Of a stretch of DNA of 64,000 nucleotides, positions 37,228 through 46,546 are shown piece after piece (positions within the stretch are counted from its first letter, which is position 1; each line of letters begins with the position of its first letter). Both the position numbers and the translations under genes were made by a program. The notes beneath the pieces were generated by a model. It ran no database searches and was not told the DNA's origin. It saw only the letters and a program-made list of their open reading frames with translations. Source of the DNA: Xylanibacter rodentium (GTDB lineage Bacteria; Bacteroidota; Bacteroidia; Bacteroidales; Bacteroidaceae); NCBI RefSeq assembly GCF_013166575.1, contig NZ_JABKKE010000002.1, positions 1-64,000 of the forward strand, written 5' to 3'.

Positions 37228-40065
37228 CTATTTCAACACAGGCTTCAATTCGTCCGGCGAATCCTTGGTAAACATAATCACCGCCGGTGCCTGCTTCTCA
37301 AACAAATCCGTTATTATCCGTGAGTCCAGTGTCAACGTCGGGCGGAAGTCTTCTCCCGACATATATTCCACTATCGCACGACGCATGCAGCGGGCCACCA
37401 CTCTACGGTCAAGGTCATTGCTGATGTCCATTGTCGTCATCAGCAGACGACCACCCAGCACATTAGCTTCTATCATCATTCCCAACTTTCGACTCACGTG
37501 CCATGTGTCAATAGGCTGCACGGGCGGTTGATAACCGAAGGGGAACTCACGCAGATTCATGACCTGAGCCTTGTTCACCAATTCCCACCAGTTGATATTG
37601 GTCCAGTTGTCCGTAGGGAAGTTCTTGAACAGCGGATGACGGGTATCAATCGTGGCACCCGTAGTATGCGGCGGACGCATCTTAAACCAGCTCGTGTTCC
37701 AGAATACAGGCAGATAAGTCTGCTTCACATCGCTGCCCATACGCACCTTTCCCGCAGCCAAGATGAGCACCCGCCCACCCTTCTTCAACACCTCCACAGC
37801 CTTGTCATCAAGCGTGTCTGTAATGTGTATGCCGTCGGTCGCGGGCATTTCCACCTTGGCGGGATACACCCAAAAGTCCCAGCAGTTCTCGGCTTTTGGT
37901 CCGTTGCCGCCCTTCACCGTTACGGTGAGCATGAGTTTTGAGGGAGCCGTGAGTGCAGCGAGATCAAAATGAACGGCGCCAAGTTCATTGTTCTTGCCCA
38001 CAGGTATGTCACCACCGGCAAGCACTCCGCCGGCAATTCGCTTTCCGTCCATCGTGATGGAATATTCGGCCTTTGTGCCGCGCAGTGTCTCACGATAGGC
38101 ATTGTACAGCTCTACCGGCACATCGAGTATCTCGTCGTTGGTATACACAAACTTGGGGAAGCGTGCCAACGGTACCACGGGAGCACAGAAGCGTCTCCAC
38201 TCCTCAGCCGTACAATAGCCCTTATCGCGCCAGAACACGTTGAGCACACCGACAAGCGCCGTGCCCTGACCGCTGTAATCGTTGAGCCCGAGCAACTGGA
38301 AGCCCGCATAGTCGCGTGTTCGTAGGTTGCGCTCTATCTCATATTTGTACGCCAAAGTCTGCAAACGGCCGCTCGCCATGAGGAATTTCTCCGCCTGGGA
38401 AGCCATTCCGCCGTCGCGCAGCAGGTCACGGAATATCTCGAAATTGCCTGCACGATATGCTCCGGTGTACTGTTCTATCTCGCGGAAATCGGGAAAAGCG
38501 CACCACTGTCCCTGCTCGTGGGCCAATATGGGCGTGTCGTTCACGTCGTCATTGCTTTTCGGCTTGAAGTTGCGCGGCTGCAACAGCTGGTCATAATAGT
38601 CATCCGCAGACTGCGGTGCACGCCGATCCCAGTCAAGTCCACGCGCTCCACCCTTGACATGATACTCACTTCCGCTGTCCCATGCCCAGCCGCCGCCCAC
38701 CGAAGCACCGCAATACACACGGCGGCGGTCGCCCGTCTTCTGCCAGTCGGCCACAAAACGGTTAGTCCACTTCACCCAGTCGCCCGCCGGCTCGTTGCCT
38801 GCCGCCAGCATGCAGAACGACGGATGGTTGCCATATTCGCGCACCATACGCTGCGTCTCCTCCATCAGATAGCGGTCGATGGTCATTCCTCGTCCCAGCC
38901 TCACGCCGTGGTTGGGCCAAGACGGCCCCTCGGGCTGCAGATAGAATCCCACCTTGTCGGCCGCCGCAAAAGCAGCCTCTGGCGGACAGTAGGAGTGGAA
39001 TCTCATCATGTTAAGACCGTACTCCTTGCACTTGCGGAATATCCTCAGCCATGACTCTTCGTCGGTGGGCGGATAGCCCGTCAGCGGAAAACAGCAGTTG
39101 CCCACCGTGCCGCGCATCCATATCTTGCGTCCGTTCATGTAGAATTGGCGTCCGCTTATGCTTATCTCGCGCATACCGAACGTTGTCGACACAGTGTCGC
39201 CGTCCATCACCGTCTGCAGCGTGTAGAGATTAGGCTCGAACTCGTCCCACAGCTTCACATCGTCGCCCATCGGTATCACCACCGTAGCAGTGTCGCCGGC
39301 AAGTTTCACGCGCTTCACGCGACGTCCGTCAAGCAGGAAATCCACCGGCTTACCCTTGCCGCGTCCCGTCAGCGCCACCTGCACGCGTATGCTCTTGTCA
39401 CCGATGTTGGGGAACACCTGCACGTTGCCGATGTGCCGAACGGGACGGGCCACAAGTTCCATGCGGCCCACAATACCGTTCCAACATCCCTGCGTCTGGT
39501 CGGTCACGCTGTGCGAGTCCTGCCCAACACACACGTTCTCTATACCATTATATATACGTATGGCAATCTCGTTGCTGCCACCGAAGTCGATATACGGCGT
39601 GATGTCAAACTCATGTGGCACGCTCAGCGACGAGTCGCGGCCCGCTACCTTGCCGTTGACGTAAACAGTGGTCTCTATGTGCGGGCGCTCCAGATGCAGT
39701 GTCACGCTGCGTCCGCGCCAGCCGCGGGGCACGTCTACCGTACGGCGATACCATGCCGTGCCCACATAATGCTTCGACGGAGTGAGAAAGAACGGAAATT
39801 TCATCTGCCCCTCCACACGATATTTCTCCATGGCGGGGTTGAAAAAGTACGACGAATCGTACAGACTGCTTACCCACTTCGTGCGCACCGTCACATCGTT
39901 GCCCTTGCCGTTGGTGAGCATCGAGCCGGGCAGCGTAATTTTGTCACCATACTCCTGCTTGTCGCCCATGTTGAAATCCCACTCACCCGACAGACTGACA
40001 GTCTGTCCGTATGCTGCCGCACCAACCATGGCGGGCAGCATCATAGTCAGTATTCTCTTTCTCAT
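37228..40065 (-). CDS. Glycoside hydrolase family 2 protein
   Basis: The 945-residue product has a signal peptide, an N-terminal jelly-roll sugar-binding domain (TAWYRRTVDVPRGW, HLERPHIETTVYVNG), an Ig-like middle domain and a TIM barrel. The general acid lies in AAGNEPAGD (glutamate near residue 425) and the nucleophile in ILAHEQGQW (near 517). Family 2 includes beta-galactosidases, glucuronidases and mannosidases; the substrate is not evident. Two starts are possible; ATG 40065 forms a TAATG overlap with the upstream GH35 gene, so the two are translationally coupled. The last 200 residues are a non-catalytic extension. Confidence 0.88.
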   Translation of the reverse strand: MRKRILTMMLPAMVGAAAYGQTVSLSGEWDFNMGDKQEYGDKITLPGSMLTNGKGNDVTVRTKWVSSLYDSSYFFNPAMEKYRVEGQMKFPFFLTPSKHYVGTAWYRRTVDVPRGWRGRSVTLHLERPHIETTVYVNGKVAGRDSSLSVPHEFDITPYIDFGGSNEIAIRIYNGIENVCVGQDSHSVTDQTQGCWNGIVGRMELVARPVRHIGNVQVFPNIGDKSIRVQVALTGRGKGKPVDFLLDGRRVKRVKLAGDTATVVIPMGDDVKLWDEFEPNLYTLQTVMDGDTVSTTFGMREISISGRQFYMNGRKIWMRGTVGNCCFPLTGYPPTDEESWLRIFRKCKEYGLNMMRFHSYCPPEAAFAAADKVGFYLQPEGPSWPNHGVRLGRGMTIDRYLMEETQRMVREYGNHPSFCMLAAGNEPAGDWVKWTNRFVADWQKTGDRRRVYCGASVGGGWAWDSGSEYHVKGGARGLDWDRRAPQSADDYYDQLLQPRNFKPKSNDDVNDTPILAHEQGQWCAFPDFREIEQYTGAYRAGNFEIFRDLLRDGGMASQAEKFLMASGRLQTLAYKYEIERNLRTRDYAGFQLLGLNDYSGQGTALVGVLNVFWRDKGYCTAEEWRRFCAPVVPLARFPKFVYTNDEILDVPVELYNAYRETLRGTKAEYSITMDGKRIAGGVLAGGDIPVGKNNELGAVHFDLAALTAPSKLMLTVTVKGGNGPKAENCWDFWVYPAKVEMPATDGIHITDTLDDKAVEVLKKGGRVLILAAGKVRMGSDVKQTYLPVFWNTSWFKMRPPHTTGATIDTRHPLFKNFPTDNWTNINWWELVNKAQVMNLREFPFGYQPPVQPIDTWHVSRKLGMMIEANVLGGRLLMTTMDISNDLDRRVVARCMRRAIVEYMSGEDFRPTLTLDSRIITDLFEKQAPAVIMFTKDSPDELKPVLK

Positions 40066-42086
40066 TACCATATGTTTTCTGCCTTTATACTCATCACTTC
40101 CTCACCTTCCTTGTCCACTTTTGCCTCGCGCGGGAAGTACACCGGCATGTTCTTCTGAAGCGGAAGCACACGCATCTCCAGGCGACGGCAGCCCTCGGAC
40201 AGACGCCACAGGCCGTAGAGGAACGGCCGGCCGTTGTAGAAGTTGTCGGCCACCAGCCGTCCGTCGGCATACAATCGGGCCACATCGCCGCGATACTCTA
40301 TGTTGAGCATGCGTCCGTCGCGCTCGGCCGGTATGTCTATGGCGTACACGGCGGCGTTGTCAAAGTCGGCATCGGTGGGCTCTTCGGCCACCTTCTGCAC
40401 GCCTATTGTTATCTCGCGCAGCGGCCCGGCCTCCTTTTCCTTCCTGTATGTCACGTTCTGCGGTGCCGGTGCGGAGGGCTCCTCGTCAAGGAACAGGCGG
40501 CCGGCAGTCTCAGAGTCGAGCAGATAGATATTGCCGTAGACGGGACGTTGCAGTCCTCGGGCTTTGACATTGCGAAGCACGCGGCCGTCAACGCATATTT
40601 CCGTAGGCACGCCCGGTATCTGCTCCATATATATCTTGCCGTCGCGGCGGGCCAAAAGCTGCGCCGTGGCGTAACGTATGCCGTCGATGTTGACGGGGAA
40701 GATGCAGGCCGTACCGGCCGGGATGGTCATCGGGCGCTTGGGGAACTTCACACCGCACACGTCGAACTGCACACCGCTCTTGGCTGTGAGGTTCTGCAGG
40801 CGCTCGTAGTTGTTGACAAAAACGAAACCGCTGTCACCCAGCGAGCGGTACGCCCATCGCAACTGCGAGTCGTCGCCCTTCCTGATATCCTGCGGTGCGG
40901 GAAACGAGGCATCCATCGGAGCCAGAGTCTCGGCATAGTCGTTCATGAAGAGGTGCAGCTTGCGCAGAGTGTAATAGTGTGGATAACGCTGACCGAACTC
41001 GCCCAGCGGAGCCTGAAAGTCGTAGGTCTTCACGGGAAGATCGTTGTGGTTGGTGCCCGGTGTGCGTTGGTTCTCGTTGAGATAGCCGATACCCTCGGGA
41101 TTAGTTCCGCCATGATACATGTAGTAGCCCAGCAGGTTGCTGCCGCTGCCCAATTTGACAATGGCCAGCGAATAGGCATCTTCGGGATAGATATAAGGAC
41201 GGCGGTGATAAGAAGTCATCATTCCTCCACCCAGTTCGCAAGTGAAGTAAGGATACTGCTCGTCGCCCTTGGTGAGCCGCTCGCGCTGTTCGCCGAGCTG
41301 CTCGGTGGCGATGGCGGTGCTACTGCGGAACGCCTTGAAATTGAAAGCCTTGTAGTAGTTGCCGGACGTTTCTTTGGTCGAACGGTCCCAAAATCCGTCG
41401 GCATAGTCTCCATAGAGCGGCAGCATCTCGCCGAAAGGCACAGGACGGTTCAGCTCGGGCCATCCGGTGCGGGTATAGAACGGCAGGTCGTAGCCTATGG
41501 GCTGTGCCATACGCTTCAGCGCCATCAGGTAGTTGCCATTGCGCTGCTCGTTGTCAAACTGCACGGCAATGACCGGTCCGCCGTCTTTCCACTGCAGGCC
41601 CTGCACCTGAGCGAATATCTGGCGGTAGAGCGCGGCCGTGTATTTCATGAAAACGGCGTTGTTGTCGCGCGTCTTGCAGCCCTTTGTAAACACCCAGTCA
41701 GGTATGCCGCCGCAACGCGCCTCACCGTGACAGAACGGCCCTATTCGCAGCACCACAGGCATTTCAGCCGCGCGGCACACCTCGAGAAAGCGGCGCAGAT
41801 CACGCTGTCCGCTCCAATTGAATATGCCCTCCTGCTCCTCCACATGATTCCAGAACACGTAGTTGGCCACGATGGTAACTCCGCCGTCCTTCATCTTCTT
41901 TACTTCCCTCTCCCACTCGTCCACGGGTATGCGCGAGTAGTGTATCTCGCCCATAACGGGCACCACTCTCCGGCCGTCGATTATCAGACTGCGCGAGTCC
42001 CAACGCACATCGGGAACCTGCGCCTTCACCGTCGTCGTGCTGAGCATGGCTGCACAGGCGATGGTCATAATTCTCGTAAGTTTCAT
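40065..42086 (-). CDS. Glycoside hydrolase family 35 protein
   Basis: The 673-residue product has a signal peptide and a GH35 barrel: VMGEIHYSRIPVDEWE near the N-terminus, NYVFWNHVEEQEG, and LRIGPFCHGEARCGGIPDW. The acid/base glutamate is in VQFDNEQRNG (about residue 180), where the family usually has ENEYG. The nucleophile is in FTCELGGGMM (about 284). Beta-galactosidase activity is likely but not proven because the sequence around the acid differs. It is first in a two-gene operon with GH2. This pair looks richer in GC than its flanks by eye. Confidence 0.88.
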   Translation of the reverse strand: MKLTRIMTIACAAMLSTTTVKAQVPDVRWDSRSLIIDGRRVVPVMGEIHYSRIPVDEWEREVKKMKDGGVTIVANYVFWNHVEEQEGIFNWSGQRDLRRFLEVCRAAEMPVVLRIGPFCHGEARCGGIPDWVFTKGCKTRDNNAVFMKYTAALYRQIFAQVQGLQWKDGGPVIAVQFDNEQRNGNYLMALKRMAQPIGYDLPFYTRTGWPELNRPVPFGEMLPLYGDYADGFWDRSTKETSGNYYKAFNFKAFRSSTAIATEQLGEQRERLTKGDEQYPYFTCELGGGMMTSYHRRPYIYPEDAYSLAIVKLGSGSNLLGYYMYHGGTNPEGIGYLNENQRTPGTNHNDLPVKTYDFQAPLGEFGQRYPHYYTLRKLHLFMNDYAETLAPMDASFPAPQDIRKGDDSQLRWAYRSLGDSGFVFVNNYERLQNLTAKSGVQFDVCGVKFPKRPMTIPAGTACIFPVNIDGIRYATAQLLARRDGKIYMEQIPGVPTEICVDGRVLRNVKARGLQRPVYGNIYLLDSETAGRLFLDEEPSAPAPQNVTYRKEKEAGPLREITIGVQKVAEEPTDADFDNAAVYAIDIPAERDGRMLNIEYRGDVARLYADGRLVADNFYNGRPFLYGLWRLSEGCRRLEMRVLPLQKNMPVYFPREAKVDKEGEEVMSIKAENIW

Positions 42087-42333
42087 TTTGTTTGTTTCTT
42101 TAAGTAGTTATATTGTTATCAGTAATATGCGGTTATTCTTTGCAAAGATACACATAAAAACCACATTATAAGATGGATAAACACACAAAATTAGATGGAT
42201 ATTTCTTTTGTCGGGGACGGACGGTACGTTCATATCAGGCAGTGGGAATGGCGCAACACGAAAAAGAATCTTTGATAATACAAACTTTCAGCAAAAAAAT
42301 AAAACAAAAGAGGATTCCTTTGACATATTTATA
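42087..42333. other. Promoter region of the GH35-GH2 operon
   Basis: On the minus strand TATCTTTG at 42143-42150 is the -7 element, about 57 bases before the GH35 start. The rest up to the insertion sequence at 42334 is AT-rich with no supported gene. Confidence 0.55.
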
Positions 42334-43294
42334 TGAAGTTGTTTAAACTAATTTGATTTGTGAAATTTTTTAAGAAAAATAACGATAAATGCAATGAAAT
42401 TCCATCCTTTCCAGCTGGAAACGGTGGTGTCGAAGCGTGTCAGAACCGCTTTGAAACCATCCATCCATGCATTTGTTCTTTCTATTTTCCATCTTTCCCT
42501 ATACATTTTCTCATCGAAAAGCCTTTTCTCTGTCTTTTCCCATCCGTTTCTTGGATTCGGGCAGACATTGGATATGATTCCATGAGAATCAAGGGCTCGT
42601 CTGAGTTCCTTGCCATCGAAGCCGGCATCGAGATCGCAGAAAAGACCATCCACCGGAATGTCGGAGGCCTTGAGCTGCCCGACAATCTCATCTATTCTGT
42701 TCTCTATATCATAGAGGTCGGCATGATTGCCGGACTGAGGTTCGGACATCTCCAACGGTATTCCCTGATTGTCGGTAAAAAAGAGGGCATTTGTCGTGCT
42801 TCTCTTCTTCCTTCCCTGATACTCAACCTTTTCACCGCCACGATATGCAGGAGTATGGGACCCGTCAATATGGGAAAGCGACAGATCAAGGCTCTTCTTC
42901 CCTTTGCTGAGAATCCTGGAATATACCGCCTGCCATTCATCATTAGTACTCCATTTGCGGTAATGATGGAAGACTGTGTTCCAGCTCGGAATCTCACCGC
43001 TGAAGAGATGGCCCATTGGAAGAAGCCGCCACTGGCAACCACTTTTCAACTTGTAGAGGATGGCGTTGACAATCTCCACAAGATCGAATTTGGTGATAAA
43101 TCCCTTCTTTGCAACAGAAAGATGTGGCATAATTTCAGATTTTATTGTATCTTTGTCGAGTACAGCGTATTTTGTCATTGGTACGGTATATTAGAGTGTG
43201 GTAACTATAATATAGTGCGTACTTTGAGGAATGCGCTGTATTTTAATTATTTTACAGAATCATTAACATCTCAAAATAAGTTTAAACAACTTCA
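42334..43294. mobile_element. IS5-like insertion sequence
   Basis: Perfect 16-bp terminal inverted repeats (TGAAGTTGTTTAAACT at 42334-42349 and its complement at 43279-43294) bound one transposase gene. The pair can be extended by one more base on each side. The flanking bases are AT-rich and a target duplication could not be settled. The element is about 960 bp and looks complete. Confidence 0.85.
42348..43178 (-). CDS. IS5-family transposase
   Basis: The 276-residue product has the DDE pattern of IS5: the first aspartate in SHIDGSHTPAY, the second in FCDLDAGFDG, and the glutamate in the YRERWKIERTNAWMDG signature near the C-terminus. An N-terminal DUF4096-like segment contains CQWRLLPMG. 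The stop codon lies within the left inverted repeat, a common compact arrangement. No frameshift is seen, so the enzyme may be active. Confidence 0.9.
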   Translation of the reverse strand: MTKYAVLDKDTIKSEIMPHLSVAKKGFITKFDLVEIVNAILYKLKSGCQWRLLPMGHLFSGEIPSWNTVFHHYRKWSTNDEWQAVYSRILSKGKKSLDLSLSHIDGSHTPAYRGGEKVEYQGRKKRSTTNALFFTDNQGIPLEMSEPQSGNHADLYDIENRIDEIVGQLKASDIPVDGLFCDLDAGFDGKELRRALDSHGIISNVCPNPRNGWEKTEKRLFDEKMYRERWKIERTNAWMDGFKAVLTRFDTTVSSWKGWNFIAFIVIFLKKFHKSN

Positions 43295-43839
43295 TTTAAT
43301 TAATGTTAAATCAAACCATAAAATCATGTTTTGTCAGTCAAACAAAACAGAAGCTAAGACAAAAGTGTTACCTTTGTAACGTCTACATACCGAAAGCCCC
43401 GATGGGCAGAGGTTGGGCAGACATATACATAATAAAAGGCGTATCTGACGCTTTGGTTTTGACGATTCGTGAACTTCGCAAACTCATCTGTCAGTCAAGA
43501 ACAAAGCGACAAAGGACATCTCATGGGTGTATTGTATACAGCCCTCATTGGCTGTGTTTGCATTTTGCATTCGTTGCCAAGAATGGGTATTTATATACTT
43601 ACACATAGTGGGGCTTTCGGCGTTGCTCGTTTCGACTGACAGGGCAATGCGAAAGCCTACGAATCGTGGAACGGGTAACAGACTGACTCCACGCTTTGAA
43701 CCAGTATATGTTTTATAAGTATCTGTAAATCAAAAGAAACTTTATGGCATTAAGCGTAAATGATACCATAAAGTTCCCATTATCTGCAAAAAATCAATCT
43801 TGCGTTGTTTATATCAGAAGATGAATAGTTTGCTGCAAA
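43295..43839. other. Intergenic region with a structured segment
   Basis: No protein gene is convincing, although short open frames occur. The segment 43390-43668 has long-range complementarity described as a separate feature. The bases 43669-43839 are AT-rich. Confidence 0.6.
43390..43668. ncRNA. Candidate structured RNA or repeat element, strand uncertain
   Basis: CCGAAAGCCCC (43390-43400) is fully complementary to GGGGCTTTCGG (43610-43620). The latter can instead pair downstream in a hairpin, GGCTTTC with GAAAGCC (43612-43618 with 43651-43657) extended by GCGTTGC with GCAATGC (43620-43626 with 43644-43650). ACGATTCGT (43462-43470) is complementary to ACGAATCGT (43659-43667), which would cross the first pairing. 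Such mutually exclusive helices suggest a folded RNA rather than coding sequence. It lies next to an accessory operon and an insertion sequence. From memory, similar sequence recurs in Bacteroidales; that is not checked. Confidence 0.4.
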
Positions 43840-44133
43840 TTAGCGATTAACATCCAGTAACTCATCTTTTGCTGTTTCAATGGCTGTAAGTTTCAAATCC
43901 TCTTCACCCTCTAAATCGCTTAGAATTTTATCAGCAAGCCAAAGGGTGAGCATTTCCTTTTCATCCACTTTGAAGTATGTTGCCATTTGAATTACTTGAC
44001 TTCTCTTTGCTCGCCTATCCCCACGTTCAATCTTGCTGAACATGGGGGTGTCTATTTCTAAGTATGCAGCCACTTGACGCTGCAATATCCCTTGTTCGTC
44101 TCTTAGAGACCTTATCTTGTTTCCTAATAACAT
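43840..44133 (-). CDS. XRE-family helix-turn-helix regulator
   Basis: The 97-residue product has a Cro/CI-type domain (about residues 4-60): GNKIRSLRDEQGILQRQVAAYL and MFSKIERGDRRAKRSQVIQM. The remaining acidic C-terminus is not recognised. It is the last gene of a four-gene minus-strand operon, 7 bases behind the AlbA/ATPase gene, and is a likely autoregulator of that operon. Confidence 0.88.
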   Translation of the reverse strand: MLLGNKIRSLRDEQGILQRQVAAYLEIDTPMFSKIERGDRRAKRSQVIQMATYFKVDEKEMLTLWLADKILSDLEGEEDLKLTAIETAKDELLDVNR

Positions 44134-44140
44134 ATCCGTT

Positions 44141-45697
44141 TTATTCTTTGTCTAATATTACGATTTCCCAATAGCCTCCAAATCTACCACCTGTTCGTTT
44201 AATTTTGCCTAATTCACGAAGTTTACGTATTTGCTTCTCAACTCCTCGTGAAGACATATTCAATTGCATTGCGATTTCAGCGGCTGTTATATGTGGGTCT
44301 TGTTTTATAATATCTATAATCAAGTCCTTTGTTTCCGAACTTCTTTCCGAACTTTTCGTTTTTGTTTCCGAACCTCTTTCCGAACCAAGTATGTCTGTTT
44401 CCGAACTGTTGCTATTCGTTTCCGAACTTTCACGACATCCTTCATGAACAGGAATAGTAACCAAGAACGTCAAGCGGTCATCTGTAGTTTCAAAGATGGC
44501 ACGTGGTGAACCATTCTCTGCTAACTTTGTTTGTATTGTTGGAACACCAGTTGAGCGACCCTCTGTAAGGTCAAGCTCTTTTAAGAAATCACCCAAACGA
44601 CGGTTGCGATAGCGACGGCTTTTTAGCATATCGCCCTTTTCTATATCCTCCTTGGAGATACTTCTGTCAGGTCCAGGACAATTGAGTATAGAGATTCCGC
44701 TTGGTTCAATGGTAATCTCTATTGGTTCATGCTGCAAGAAATCTCTGTGATATACAGAGTTTACAACTGCTTCCTCAATAGCATCGTATGGATAGTTCCA
44801 AAAACGTTCTGCCTCCTGCCTACCGGAAATCTTACGCACATGCTCTTTGAGTACATTGCTCTTGATGTAATCCATTGTCTGTTTTATCATCTGCGGAACA
44901 CTGCCTTTGAATGTAACTTCTGTGAAATTGTTTGGATCATTCTTCTTTCCGTTAGGGAATGTCACTACATCAATCTGAGTGTAAGGGAAGAACTTGCTTG
45001 GATTCTCGCAGAACATCATGGCTGCCACATTGCGAAGCAAACGGTTTTCTTTTGGTCCTGTGTACAGTTCCATTTGGTCAAGTATGGTGGAAAGCGGAGT
45101 CGTTATCACATCATCAGCCAGTTTGCTACCCACTTTGACAAGATAATCACGAAGAAGCACCAGAGAAATATCTTCCAACTGGATGTCGCTATTGCCTCGT
45201 TCATCAAAAGGCACACGATTAGCCAACTCTCGCAATTCAACGAGAACTTCACCTCTTGCCTCAATGCTACTTGTGCCACTACGGATATAAAAATATTCTT
45301 TCGTACCTTTTGCAGTTACATTTACAGGTACAGAATATGGACGGTAACTACCAGCTGGACACCAAATTACAATTACTTGTTTGCTGTCCACCTCTTCCAC
45401 GGAGGTACGAGGCAAATAGTATGGAGCCATTTTGTTATTGTACGCAACCATCTCCTGCAATATGCCATCAATCTTTTCCAATGGAACTCCTTCTACAGGA
45501 CGAATTGCCATTCCTGTCTTATCGTCAGTATCTACACCAACGATGATATATCCACCACCAAGGTCATCAAAGTCATTGGCAAAAGCACATATACTATGAT
45601 AAATACTTCCCGGATTCCAACCTTTCTTAAACTCAATGCGGTTAGATTCAATCTTCTGCTTGTTAAGCAGGTCGTTTATGTTTATTGCGAGTGCCAT
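44141..45697 (-). CDS. AlbA/Schlafen-type DNA-binding protein with ATPase domain
   Basis: The 518-residue product matches the COG2865 layout. Residues about 15-140 form the AlbA_2 domain (RIEFKKGWNPGS, GGGYIIVGVDTDDKTG). Residues about 270-390 form a GHKL-like ATPase (YDAIEEAVVNSVYHRDF, LDLTEGRSTGVPTI). A serine/glutamate-rich linker (about 425-455) precedes a C-terminal winged helix (ITAAEIAMQLNMSSRGVEKQI). Such proteins regulate transcription and are frequent in defence islands. It lies 49 bases behind the PLD gene and 7 before the XRE gene. Confidence 0.87.
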   Translation of the reverse strand: MALAININDLLNKQKIESNRIEFKKGWNPGSIYHSICAFANDFDDLGGGYIIVGVDTDDKTGMAIRPVEGVPLEKIDGILQEMVAYNNKMAPYYLPRTSVEEVDSKQVIVIWCPAGSYRPYSVPVNVTAKGTKEYFYIRSGTSSIEARGEVLVELRELANRVPFDERGNSDIQLEDISLVLLRDYLVKVGSKLADDVITTPLSTILDQMELYTGPKENRLLRNVAAMMFCENPSKFFPYTQIDVVTFPNGKKNDPNNFTEVTFKGSVPQMIKQTMDYIKSNVLKEHVRKISGRQEAERFWNYPYDAIEEAVVNSVYHRDFLQHEPIEITIEPSGISILNCPGPDRSISKEDIEKGDMLKSRRYRNRRLGDFLKELDLTEGRSTGVPTIQTKLAENGSPRAIFETTDDRLTFLVTIPVHEGCRESSETNSNSSETDILGSERGSETKTKSSERSSETKDLIIDIIKQDPHITAAEIAMQLNMSSRGVEKQIRKLRELGKIKRTGGRFGGYWEIVILDKE

Positions 45698-45746
45698 TTT
45701 ACTATATTAAGAACCACTTTATTATTCTTTGAAAACGTAGACGATT

Positions 45747-46535
45747 TCAATCTCTTGGAGTTATTAAATCTCTAAATTTTACGGAATAATCAGATGCAGT
45801 GCTATTATCTTCTATTATAGAAATATTCTCTTCATTTCTGAATTCTGCATTATTTGTCCAATTATATGAGCCTGTTATTACAATTTGGTTGTCTATAACA
45901 CAAAATTTATTATGCATAATTCCTCCATGTTTTGATCTTATACGATACAGGGGAACTTCTTTTAAATTAACTCCATATTTATTATTGACCCCATCGTCAT
46001 ATATTGCAACTTTTACGTCCAATCCTTCTTGACGTTTCTCAATAAGTTTTTCTGCAATTAATTCATTGGTAAACCATGCCATAACAACAATTATAGAAAC
46101 TCTTGCTTTATCTAATTCAGATAATATGTTGTTTTGAATATCTAAAAAATGAGCATTGATTTCTGCTTGTTTATTGTTATGATTATCTTTTTTGATATCG
46201 CCTAATAATATATATTGATTATCTTGATAAATAACATTGTATCCTTCTAACTTTATTTGGTCGTTAACGCAATCTATAATATCAGGATATTCTGATACAA
46301 TTTGTACAATTATATCTCCAAGACAAGTGGTATTGTTGAACTTGGTAAACCGCGCTTTGATATATTCTACTTTAGAAGGCCTCTGTAAATTCCTTTTGCC
46401 AATGTCTGGTAAACCAATTTCATCATACACATCCTTTGCCCCATATTTATCAAATAGAGCAACCCATTCTTTGCCAGTCTTTAAATCTTTGATGTTTTTT
46501 GCTAATTCTTGAATAGCATATTCTGTAATATTCAT
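45747..46535 (-). CDS. Phospholipase D-like domain protein, probable nuclease
   Basis: The 262-residue product has a single HKD motif in its C-terminal half, HNKFCVIDNQIVITGSYNWT, preceded by strand IIVVMAWFTNELI. One HKD motif per chain implies a dimer, as in Nuc-type nucleases. The N-terminal 90 residues are not recognised and could carry a partner or substrate domain. It is the second gene of the operon, 11 bases behind the WG-repeat gene. Nuclease rather than lipase function is inferred from size and context. Confidence 0.8.
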   Translation of the reverse strand: MNITEYAIQELAKNIKDLKTGKEWVALFDKYGAKDVYDEIGLPDIGKRNLQRPSKVEYIKARFTKFNNTTCLGDIIVQIVSEYPDIIDCVNDQIKLEGYNVIYQDNQYILLGDIKKDNHNNKQAEINAHFLDIQNNILSELDKARVSIIVVMAWFTNELIAEKLIEKRQEGLDVKVAIYDDGVNNKYGVNLKEVPLYRIRSKHGGIMHNKFCVIDNQIVITGSYNWTNNAEFRNEENISIIEDNSTASDYSVKFRDLITPRD

Positions 46536-46546
46536 TGTATTCTCTT

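Noticed and set aside
43303..43718. Two overlapping plus-strand frames of 101 and 63 codons
   Set aside because: They lie over the structured segment. Base pairing explains the region better than protein coding.
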